From assembly GCA_900556785.1 (NCBI GenBank), contig USQK01000004.1, positions 1-44,244 on the forward strand: DNA of 44,244 nucleotides, written 5' to 3'. A program made the translations under genes and the position numbers. The notes beneath the pieces are model-generated. The model was given only the letters and a program-made list of their open reading frames with translations, ran no database searches and had not been told where the DNA came from. Positions 31,973 to 39,769 of this stretch are shown here, piece after piece. This stretch comes from an uncultured Veillonella sp. GTDB lineage: Bacteria; Bacillota; Negativicutes; Veillonellales; Veillonellaceae. The first letter of the stretch is position 1. Each line of letters starts with the position of its first letter.

Positions 31973-33796
31973 ATGAAACCATTTATGCATTATATAAAAC
32001 CCTTATGGTTTCCTGCTGCCATAGTATCGCTTCTTTCCTTACTCACTGTAGCAGGCACATTATATATACCAACATTAACGGCAACCATCATCAATGATGG
32101 TGTGCTTCGTGGCGATTTAGACATGATCACGAACTCTAGCATAAACATGCTTGTTGTGGCATTACTAACCGTCCTATCCGCTATTCTAGGCGTTGCTATG
32201 AGTGCTCATATCTCAGCATCTGTAGGCAAGGTATTGCGTGACGATCTAGTAAAAGCATTACAATGCTTTTCACTCCGCGACTTTACGCACTTTGGTACCG
32301 GCACCATATTGATGCGCACAAGCAGGGACGTAGAAAAAATTCAATCTGTTCTCGGGGAAGGTTTAAATATGATCCTCCCTATGCCACTCATGATTTGCGT
32401 CGGTCTAGGACTTACCTTCTATAAGAGCTGGCAACTAGGTCTCGTCATTCTTGCTATTATGGCTTGCATGATACTTACCATTATCTTTATTGAAAGTCGC
32501 GCCTTGCCAATTATCAAAGCTATACAATTAAAGCTAGATGATATTACTGATCTGGTCCGAGATCATATCGTAGGTATGCCTGTTATCAGAGCTTTCAACA
32601 GGAGAACCTACGAAAACGACAAGGAAATTGTTATTTTTACAGAGTCCGCACAACTGAACAAAAAACTGCGCCAAACCTTTGCCATCGGTTTACCGACGAT
32701 ACTCATTCTATTTAATATGAGTACCGTAGCTATTCTCTGGTTCGGCGGCTACAATGTCAGCATGGGCTCCCTACAAGTTGGTGATATCATGGCTGTTATC
32801 GAGTATGCAAACCTCATCCTATTGAGCATGCTCATGGCCATATTCGTAATCATCGACATCCCGGAAGCTATCGTGTGCTATGCTCGTATTCGTGAGTTGT
32901 TAGAACACGAAAATACCGATACATTCCCTGAACCATATGCTAGTAGTATTACCAATTCAATGTCTCAATCTACTAAGCATTCTACTAATCAAGGAAACTA
33001 CAAAACCTCTACAGGAATCGCAACGGCAACGGCCAACGATACTACACCACTTCTAGAATTCCGCAACGTTACCTTCCGTTACGACAATGCTGAGTCCCCT
33101 GCGCTGGAAAATATCTCCTTTACAGTACATCACGGCGAAACCTTGACGATCATGGGCGATATTGGATCTGGTAAAAGTACAATCACCAATCTTATCCCTC
33201 GCCTCTTCTCTATTGAATCTGGAGATATTCTCTTTAAAGGTAAATCCATTTATGAGTGGAATGTGGATGACTTGCGAGCTCATATTGGCTATGTACCGCA
33301 AAAGGCTTATTTGTTTACCGGAACTATCGATATGAACGTTCGATATGGAGCCGCATCAGGACAAGTACTGTCTGTAGAAGATGTAGAAAATGCATGCCAC
33401 TTGGCTAAGGCAGATGAGTTTATCAATCGTCTCGACGGTGGTTACCAGTATACGGTTTCTCAAGGTGGTACCAATCTATCTGGTGGTCAACGGCAACGCC
33501 TTGCCATGGCTAGAGCCTTAGTGCGTAAACCTGATTTATTCATATTCGACGATAGCTTTTCCGCCCTAGACGGCACTACAGAACGTGCTGTTCGTACAGC
33601 GCTACATGAGGAGTTACAAAAGGACAATCGGCCAGCCCTCATTTCTGTGGAGCAAAAGGTAAGTGCCGCAAAAAAAGCAGACCATATTCTAATCATCAAC
33701 AGGGGTCAAGTTGCAGGATATGGTACACATGACGAGCTAGCAACTACCTCTACTGTATATCAACAGATTTTAGCATCTCAGGAGGTGACAGCATGA
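31973..33796 (+). CDS. Heterodimeric ABC exporter, half with degenerate ATPase site
   Basis: This 607-residue half-transporter has six membrane helices (1-300), then a nucleotide-binding domain with GDIGSGKST (near 395), signature LSGGQRQRLAMARAL and Walker B DLFIFDDSFSALD. The catalytic Glu after Walker B is Asp, and the switch His is Gln (ISVEQKVS), so one ATP site is noncatalytic, as in TM287/288-type heterodimers. A Ser/Thr/Asn-rich linker of about 45 residues (about 313-358) separates the two domains and is unusual. AAAGGA precedes the ATG. The next gene overlaps as ATGA. Substrate is unknown; such pairs often export drugs or peptides. Confidence 0.92.
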   Translation: MKPFMHYIKPLWFPAAIVSLLSLLTVAGTLYIPTLTATIINDGVLRGDLDMITNSSINMLVVALLTVLSAILGVAMSAHISASVGKVLRDDLVKALQCFSLRDFTHFGTGTILMRTSRDVEKIQSVLGEGLNMILPMPLMICVGLGLTFYKSWQLGLVILAIMACMILTIIFIESRALPIIKAIQLKLDDITDLVRDHIVGMPVIRAFNRRTYENDKEIVIFTESAQLNKKLRQTFAIGLPTILILFNMSTVAILWFGGYNVSMGSLQVGDIMAVIEYANLILLSMLMAIFVIIDIPEAIVCYARIRELLEHENTDTFPEPYASSITNSMSQSTKHSTNQGNYKTSTGIATATANDTTPLLEFRNVTFRYDNAESPALENISFTVHHGETLTIMGDIGSGKSTITNLIPRLFSIESGDILFKGKSIYEWNVDDLRAHIGYVPQKAYLFTGTIDMNVRYGAASGQVLSVEDVENACHLAKADEFINRLDGGYQYTVSQGGTNLSGGQRQRLAMARALVRKPDLFIFDDSFSALDGTTERAVRTALHEELQKDNRPALISVEQKVSAAKKADHILIINRGQVAGYGTHDELATTSTVYQQILASQEVTA

Positions 33797-35616
33797 GCCC
33801 ATTACGTCGTTTCCTAATCGAATCTAAAAGCCAATGGGGCTGGCTTGCGCTCCTCATCTTAGCACTTATTACTGCGGCTATATTTGAGGTCTCCGCTCCA
33901 GTGTTACTTGGTAAAGTGGTAGATGCTATTGTTAGTGGATTACAAACAGATCAAGATATCAATACTATCTTTACCTCTATTGATACAATCATCCTCTGGC
34001 TTATTGCCATCTATAGTGGGCATGCCTTATTCACCTACTTTGGGGAATACGTGATGGCCTCTATCGGTTCAAAGACAGTACTCGCTTTACGTACACGCAT
34101 GAGTACTCATTTATACTCATTGCCTATCGAGTACTTTCACGATCACCAGCGGGGCGATTTATTAAGCCGCCTTACGTCTGATTTAGATACTGTAGCAGAA
34201 ACAATCGGTAGAGGTGTACCAGGCCTCGTATCCGCCATTATCGGCATTATTGGTGCTACTGCTATGATGCTTTGGATTAGCCCTATATTAGGGGCCTCCA
34301 TTATCGGTATTATACTGGTCGGCATCGTATGCTTAACGTGGCTATCTAAACGAGCGCGCCGCGTGTACCTTAGAAATCAGAATGCCTTAGGCGCTTTCAA
34401 TAGTGGCATTGAAGAAATCGTTGTAGGAAAACCAATCATTCAAACCTTTAGCCTAGAAGATACTACGACGAATCAAGCACAGGTGCTGAATGAAAATCTA
34501 TTTAAAAGTATGCGAAGCGCTGCTTTTACCAGTCAGCTCGTAGAACCTCTTGTAAAATTTCTAAATCAATTCACCTATTGCCTCGTCGCTATTCAAGGGG
34601 GCCTCATGGTGTTGCGTGGGTCCATTTCTATCGGTGATATCCAGGCCTTCTTCCTCTATGTAGGCCAAGTATCGGATCCTCTATCTCGCAGCTCCTATAT
34701 CATGACAAAATTTCAAGAAACTGCCGCCGCCCTAGGCCGTATTTATGAGGTCATAGATACACCATCTGAAATCGATAATGGAAAACTTGTGTTATCTAAT
34801 AGTAAATCCCCTATTAACACAGATACGATTGGCTCGGATTCCTCTATAATGGGTAATACCTCGAATTCTATAACGCATACAGGCACTATCGACTTTGAAC
34901 ATGTTGATTTTGGCTATACCCCCTCTAATGTATTTATGAAGGATATCAACATTCACATTCCTGGTGGATCCATGGTAGCCATTGTAGGCCCTACGGGAGC
35001 TGGTAAATCAACCTTGGTGAACCTCATCATGCGTTTTTACGATATTATGAAAGGCCGTATCACCATTGATGGCATCGATATTCGTGATGTATCTCGTGAA
35101 AGCTTACATAATACGGTAGGCATGGTATTGCAAGATGCATGGATTTTCACAGGCACTATTGCTGATAACATCGGCTACGGTAAGCCAAATGCTACTCGTC
35201 AGGAAATCGAATATGTAGCAAAGCTTGCCATGGCAGATTACTTTATCCGTACCTTGCCAAATGGTTATGATACAGTGCTCAAACAAGGTGGTGATGACCT
35301 ATCTCAAGGTCAACGCCAATTGATTACCATCGCTCGTGCCTTCTTGGCAGACCCTAATATTCTCATCCTCGACGAAGCAACGGCTAATGTCGACACGCGC
35401 ACAGAAGTAGAGGTTCAAAAAGCGATGAACACACTCCTTAAAGGACGTACAAGTATCGTTATTGCCCATCGCTTGTCTACAATCAAAAACGCAGACTTCC
35501 TACTAGTAGTTGAAAATGGCACCATTGTAGAACAAGGGACACACCAAGAACTGATACAGCGCGGTGGTCACTATAAAGAACTCTATGAAAACTATGCGGC
35601 GGGCATGACAGTATAA
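33793..35616 (+). CDS. Heterodimeric ABC exporter, half with canonical catalytic residues
   Basis: This 607-residue partner has six membrane helices and an ATPase domain with GPTGAGKSTLVNL, Walker B ILILDEATANVD with the catalytic Glu, and the switch His (IVIAHRLST). Its signature reads DLSQGQRQL instead of LSGGQ, matching the asymmetric pattern of heterodimeric exporters in which the good Walker B pairs with the partner's good signature. A Ser/Asn/Thr-rich linker again lies between the domains (about 325-358). AGGAGG lies inside the end of the first gene. Together they form one exporter of unknown substrate. Confidence 0.92.
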   Translation: MSPLRRFLIESKSQWGWLALLILALITAAIFEVSAPVLLGKVVDAIVSGLQTDQDINTIFTSIDTIILWLIAIYSGHALFTYFGEYVMASIGSKTVLALRTRMSTHLYSLPIEYFHDHQRGDLLSRLTSDLDTVAETIGRGVPGLVSAIIGIIGATAMMLWISPILGASIIGIILVGIVCLTWLSKRARRVYLRNQNALGAFNSGIEEIVVGKPIIQTFSLEDTTTNQAQVLNENLFKSMRSAAFTSQLVEPLVKFLNQFTYCLVAIQGGLMVLRGSISIGDIQAFFLYVGQVSDPLSRSSYIMTKFQETAAALGRIYEVIDTPSEIDNGKLVLSNSKSPINTDTIGSDSSIMGNTSNSITHTGTIDFEHVDFGYTPSNVFMKDINIHIPGGSMVAIVGPTGAGKSTLVNLIMRFYDIMKGRITIDGIDIRDVSRESLHNTVGMVLQDAWIFTGTIADNIGYGKPNATRQEIEYVAKLAMADYFIRTLPNGYDTVLKQGGDDLSQGQRQLITIARAFLADPNILILDEATANVDTRTEVEVQKAMNTLLKGRTSIVIAHRLSTIKNADFLLVVENGTIVEQGTHQELIQRGGHYKELYENYAAGMTV

Positions 35617-35681
35617 GTCAATCTACCAAAGGTCCCTCCCTTGTATCAGCCAATAATATCCTCATGTTATCTCATATAAAT

Positions 35682-35724
35682 AGAACCCCTACTAAGTAAA
35701 AACTTAATAGGGGTTCTTTTATTT
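35682..35724. terminator. Bidirectional terminator, ABC exporter / metQ
   Basis: AGAACCCCTA pairs with TAGGGGTTCT, and an inner TAAGT/ACTTA extends the hairpin. TTTATTT follows on the plus strand. It lies between converging operons. Confidence 0.85.
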
Positions 35725-35765
35725 CCTATATAGCTGTTCGTGCCTATATATCACATTATTATATT

Positions 35766-36590
35766 CTATTCACCTTTTGGTACGAACCATAGGCCGTTGT
35801 TATTTTTTTCCATGTAGTCTTTGAATTCTTGAGAATGGTAAGCTGCTACAAGGTCTTTCGCCCATTGTGCATCTTTATTTTTTTCATTAACTACAACTTG
35901 TAACAACCATTGTGGCAATACGTCTTCATTTGCCAATGCAGATTTAGGATCAATTTTTGCATTATAGATAATAGCGCCTGTAATAACGATATAATCGAAG
36001 TCAGTACGTACAGACGGAATTGTAAGGGATTTCATTTCTGTAAATTTAAGATGTTTAGGATTTTCAATAATATCTGCTTGAGTTACTGTTGCTAAATCTT
36101 TGTTAGGATCAAGCTTAATCCAACCGATTTTTTGCAATAACGCATAAGCACGAGCCATGTTGGATGCATCATTAGGTACAGCAATAGTGTCGCCATCTGC
36201 CACTTGATCTAAAGATGTTTTAGAACCACTAAAGATACCTGCTGGTACTGTTGGAATTGGTGTTAATGCTACAAGATGACCATTTTGTTTTTCGTTAAAG
36301 TTTTTCATATATGCTGTATGTTGTTCAACGTTAAAGTCAACCTCACCATCACTTAATACTTGGTCAGCTTGTACCAAATCAGACATATCTACGCCTTTAA
36401 AGGTATAGCCTTGTTTTTCCAAAATTGGTTTTACACCTTTTTCAAACAATTCAGAGTAAGGGCCTTGAGACTTACTATAGCTTAATTCTTTTTTAGCACC
36501 ATTATCACTATTGTTTGAACCGCAGCCTGCGATAAAAGCTACGCTGAATACTAATGCTGCACCAAGGGCAAGAAGCTTTTTAAATTTCAT
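35766..36590 (-). CDS. metQ: Methionine-binding lipoprotein MetQ
   Basis: This 274-residue protein has a lipoprotein signal with the lipobox FIAGCG (Cys23) and the NlpA/MetQ fold: SQGPYSELFEKGVKPILEKQ, DFNVEQHTAYM, IAVPNDASNMARAYALLQ and DFDYIVITGAII. It binds L- or D-methionine outside the membrane and delivers it to MetNI. It is the last gene of metN-metI-metQ, 54 bases after metI, with AGGAG before the ATG. Confidence 0.94.
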   Translation of the reverse strand: MKFKKLLALGAALVFSVAFIAGCGSNNSDNGAKKELSYSKSQGPYSELFEKGVKPILEKQGYTFKGVDMSDLVQADQVLSDGEVDFNVEQHTAYMKNFNEKQNGHLVALTPIPTVPAGIFSGSKTSLDQVADGDTIAVPNDASNMARAYALLQKIGWIKLDPNKDLATVTQADIIENPKHLKFTEMKSLTIPSVRTDFDYIVITGAIIYNAKIDPKSALANEDVLPQWLLQVVVNEKNKDAQWAKDLVAAYHSQEFKDYMEKNNNGLWFVPKGE

Positions 36591-36644
36591 AGTATTTTCT
36601 CCTATATTTTTACAATCAATATAACTAAAATCTATTTCATCAAA

Positions 36645-37316
36645 TTAGGAACGACGTGCACGACGTGCAAAGTAGTTGCCTATTGTTTGAATAATTTGAA
36701 CAAAAATAATTAAAATAACTACGGTAAATAACATCAATGGGAAGTTCAATCGTTCATAACCATAGGTGAGGGCCAAATCACCTACACCACCTGCACCAAT
36801 AGCACCAGCCATAGCAGTAGCACCGATTAGACCAATAGTACCCGTTGTAATAGATAGAATAAGAGAACCCTTTGCTTCTGGTAAAAGGAAATGCCAAATC
36901 ACTTCAAAATGAGAGGCTCCCATCGATTGTGCAGCCTCGATAATGCCTTTATTAACCTCTAAAATAGAGTTCTCAAAGAGTCGAGCAAGATAAGGTGCAA
37001 TGAATATAACAAGTGGTACAATAGCCGCTGTTGTACCAACACGAGTACCTACAATCATCTTTGTTAACGGTAATATAAACACCATCAAAATGATAAATGG
37101 TACGGAACGCACAATATTAACAATTGTATTTGTAATGGTATAAACAATACTATTTTTAACGATACCATTAGGATTTGTTACTACTAGTGTAACTGCGATA
37201 ATTAGACCCAATACAGTACCAATGAATAGAGATAGGAACACCATATATAATGTCTGTTCTGCAGCTAATAATAACTGCGATCCTGGAACACCAAGTTCTT
37301 GCATGAAGAAATCCAT
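36645..37316 (-). CDS. metI: Methionine ABC transporter permease MetI
   Basis: The ATG at 37316 shares its A with the metN stop (TAATG) and gives 223 residues, near the family's 217; an ATG at 37337 lies before the AGGAGG site. Five or so membrane helices are visible, with the permease EAA-type loop around EAAQSMGASHFEVIWHFLLP and the MetI ending NYFARR. It forms the membrane channel of the methionine importer. Confidence 0.94.
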   Translation of the reverse strand: MDFFMQELGVPGSQLLLAAEQTLYMVFLSLFIGTVLGLIIAVTLVVTNPNGIVKNSIVYTITNTIVNIVRSVPFIILMVFILPLTKMIVGTRVGTTAAIVPLVIFIAPYLARLFENSILEVNKGIIEAAQSMGASHFEVIWHFLLPEAKGSLILSITTGTIGLIGATAMAGAIGAGGVGDLALTYGYERLNFPLMLFTVVILIIFVQIIQTIGNYFARRARRS

Positions 37317-38338
37317 TATAGTGTCACCTCCTGCCATTCAATACCTTGAGCAATAAGATACTCTTTTACCTTGCCCACCTCAAGATCATCGCCAATAAAC
37401 TGAACAATGAATATACCAAGTACAGTATGTTCTAACTCTGTTACCGTAGCAAATAATACACTCGTTTCTAAATCAAAGGTTTTATTAATATGATATAGAA
37501 CATTATCTGTCGTATTATTTCCTAAGAAATGCATCTTAAGAATTGTGTATGGCCTTTTATCACAAGCTAATGTATGTTTCACGGTTGATGGAATTTCATC
37601 AGGAATTACAGTCCTAACAAATCGCTTTGTTGTTTCGTGTTTAGGTTTACTAAACACCTCAAGTACAGATCCGCTCTCTATGAGCTTTCCATGCTCCATA
37701 ACTACAACGCGATTACATATTTTCTGAATTACATCAATCTCATGAGTTACGATAACTACTGTTACTCCTAGTTCACGATTAACACGTTCTAGTAATTGTA
37801 ATATAGATTCTGTTGTATCAGGATCTAGAGCGCTAGTTGCTTCATCACAAAGCAATATGGATGGATCTGTAGCTAATGCACGAGCAATACCAACGCGTTG
37901 TTTTTGACCACCAGATAATTCTCCAGGATATGCATTTGCTTTATCGCCCAAATCAACAAAGTCTAATAAGGTTTTAACTTTTTTATCAATGTCGGATTTT
38001 GGCACCTTATTAAGAATTAGTGGGATAGCCACATTATCATACACCGATTTAGCATTCAACAAATTGAACTGTTGAAAAACCATACCGATGCGCTTACGAA
38101 CCTTTCTAAGCTCATTAAAACTTAAACCATTGATATTCACACCATCTATTTCAACATGACCAGAGGTAGGTACCTCTAAAGCATTAATCATGCGTAACAG
38201 TGTAGATTTACCGGCTCCACTAAAGCCAATAATGCCAAATATGTCGCCTTTTTCTATGGTAAAGTTTACATCAGATAATGCAGTAACCTTTTGCTTATTA
38301 ACGTCAAACTCTTTCGTTACATTTCGTATAGCAATCAC
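37316..38338 (-). CDS. metN: Methionine ABC transporter ATPase MetN
   Basis: This 340-residue ATPase has GFSGAGKSTLLRMIN, signature ELSGGQKQRVGIARAL, Walker B SILLCDEATSALD and His switch VTHEID. From about residue 265 follows the C-terminal NIL/ACT-like domain (LKMHFLGNNTTDNVLYHI), which in MetN binds methionine and shuts transport when the cell is full. Translation starts at GTG, four bases after GAGGTGG-type purines. It opens the metNIQ operon, behind a dyad shared in part with metY. Confidence 0.95.
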   Translation of the reverse strand: MIAIRNVTKEFDVNKQKVTALSDVNFTIEKGDIFGIIGFSGAGKSTLLRMINALEVPTSGHVEIDGVNINGLSFNELRKVRKRIGMVFQQFNLLNAKSVYDNVAIPLILNKVPKSDIDKKVKTLLDFVDLGDKANAYPGELSGGQKQRVGIARALATDPSILLCDEATSALDPDTTESILQLLERVNRELGVTVVIVTHEIDVIQKICNRVVVMEHGKLIESGSVLEVFSKPKHETTKRFVRTVIPDEIPSTVKHTLACDKRPYTILKMHFLGNNTTDNVLYHINKTFDLETSVLFATVTELEHTVLGIFIVQFIGDDLEVGKVKEYLIAQGIEWQEVTL

Positions 38339-38382
38339 TGTACCACCTCTTTCCCTACAAATTAGTAGGAATTAATATCTTT

Positions 38383-38416
38383 TTAAAACATATCTATAAG
38401 GTATGTTTTAATTGTA
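38383..38416 (-). promoter_or_regulatory. Dyad and -10 upstream of metN
   Basis: TTAAAACATA (38383-38392) and TATGTTTTAA (38402-38411) form a perfect 10-bp inverted repeat with a 9-base spacer, centred about 59 bases before the metN start. A minus-strand TACAAT (38411-38416) abuts it, as TACAAT abuts TAACATA before metB. This looks like an operator at the transcription start. No S-box or T-box leader is visible. Confidence 0.5.
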
Positions 38417-38455
38417 TACTTAGATTACTACAATTTATAATGACTGTCAAACACA

Positions 38456-38489
38456 AAAAGAACCTCAACAAAAATGTTGAGGTTCTTTT
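38456..38489 (-). terminator. Terminator of the EamA transporter gene
   Basis: A 15-bp stem (AAAAGAACCTCAACA with TGTTGAGGTTCTTTT) with an AAAA loop is followed on the minus strand by TTTTTGTGTTT-type sequence, 38 bases after the stop. Confidence 0.9.
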
Positions 38490-38526
38490 CGTATCTATAT
38501 ACTTTTGGTCCTTTACATCAAACCTA

Positions 38527-39393
38527 TCATCTATATCGATTAAATAAGAACAATGATCCTAGTATAATTGGCGCTCCAATATAGAGTCCCATATTAGGAT
38601 ATTCTCCTAATAAAAAGGCTGCTACTACGGCTGCCACGATTGGCGAGATATACATAAAATTGGTTACATCCGACACTTTTTCAGCATGTTCAAAGGCATA
38701 GCTCCAGAATACGAATCCTAATGCACTGGAAAAGAATGCTAGGTATACCATAGCAAGCTTCGCAGTAATTGGTGCGGCTCCAATCATTTCAATAGCATGA
38801 TCTGCAAAAGGTAGTGCCATAATGGCACCTGTAAACATAGACCACATAGCGATAGTAATCGAGTCATAACCTTTCAGACTAAGCCCGCGATTTAGAATAT
38901 TATAAACCGCAAACAGTATCATACCAATCAACGTCCATATGGCCCCCATCGGAATGGTCAGAGTGGAATTCCAAAGGATAATGATGGCTACCCCTATAAA
39001 AGCAGTTATGGTGAAGAGCCAACCTATAGGGCGTATTCTATCCTTATAGACTACCAATGCCATCAGTGCTGTTATCATTGGTGTCAAAGCCATAATAATA
39101 CTAGATGTAGCGGCCGGTATTGTTCGCAACCCCTCATTAAACACAATTTGATAAACGAAGTTACCTGTAGCACCTAACAAAATGTATATACCCCATTCAC
39201 GCCAAGATGTAGGGATGTGTAATCCCTTAAATACACCAATAATTAGCATGAGTATAGCACCACCTACTACCCTTGCTACAGAGAGTGTCAGTGCGTCTAC
39301 TGATTGCAATGCTACTTTACCAAAAGGAAACGCCGTAGCCCAAACGGCAATGGTGGCAGATGCCCCTAAAATGGCTTTCATACGATTTGTCAT
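38527..39393 (-). CDS. EamA/DMT-family transporter
   Basis: About 288 residues with ten membrane helices in two EamA halves: an N-terminal WATAFPFGKVALQSVDALTL half and a second half beginning near GAIWTLIGMILFAVYNIL, ending in LGEYPNMGLYIGAPIILGSLF. DMT proteins export amino acids or other metabolites. The substrate is not predictable from sequence. The ATG at 39393 has AAAGG nine bases upstream; 39399 is also possible. It lies just upstream of metNIQ on the same strand but is separated by a terminator. Confidence 0.88.
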   Translation of the reverse strand: MTNRMKAILGASATIAVWATAFPFGKVALQSVDALTLSVARVVGGAILMLIIGVFKGLHIPTSWREWGIYILLGATGNFVYQIVFNEGLRTIPAATSSIIMALTPMITALMALVVYKDRIRPIGWLFTITAFIGVAIIILWNSTLTIPMGAIWTLIGMILFAVYNILNRGLSLKGYDSITIAMWSMFTGAIMALPFADHAIEMIGAAPITAKLAMVYLAFFSSALGFVFWSYAFEHAEKVSDVTNFMYISPIVAAVVAAFLLGEYPNMGLYIGAPIILGSLFLFNRYR

Positions 39394-39516
39394 TAGCATC
39401 TACCTTTCTACGTAATTTCATAATCAATACTATCTAAATATTACCATAATAAGGCCCTACAATTCCAAGAAGATCCATCACAACACATCGAATACTTTCT
39501 TTTTATTGATATAAAT

Positions 39517-39540
39517 TTTCATTATTTAAAGATAATGAAA
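39517..39540. other. Small hairpin in the gap before pflB
   Basis: TTTCATTAT and ATAATGAAA form a 9-bp stem with a 6-base loop. It lies in the 376-base gap between the divergent EamA and pfl genes. The rest of the gap is AT-rich and, apart from the pfl promoter, shows nothing clear. Confidence 0.4.
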
Positions 39541-39695
39541 CAATTAGTCTTTCAAAATCAGAATCAAAACAAATTAAGTAAATAAGCTTACTCTTAATGT
39601 ATTTACATTGTCTTTTCAATATTATTAAATTACAAATAACATCCATTCTTACGAAAATTGCATAGTATGTATTGAAAATATATATCATTTAAAAT

Positions 39696-39745
39696 TTGTT
39701 AAATCAGGACAAACATTGTACACTATAGGCATAGAAATCTATAGT
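39696..39745 (+). promoter_or_regulatory. Candidate pfl promoter and leader dyad
   Basis: TTGTTA (39696-39701) and TACACT (39719-39724) are 17 bases apart, each 4/6 to consensus. ACTATAG (39722-39728) and CTATAGT (39739-39745) form a dyad around the predicted start site, 24 bases before the ATG. It could be an operator or leader hairpin. Confidence 0.42.
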
Positions 39746-39769
39746 TATATCCTTTTATGGAGGTGCAAA

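Noticed and set aside
39696..39715. Rex-binding site in TTTGTTAAATCAGGACAAA
   Set aside because: The ends are inverted, but spacing is one base short of the usual site and the inner bases do not match.
39716..39769. A TTG start extending PFL upstream
   Set aside because: It lies inside the likely promoter, and GGAGGTG stands directly before the ATG at 39770, where similarity to PflB begins.
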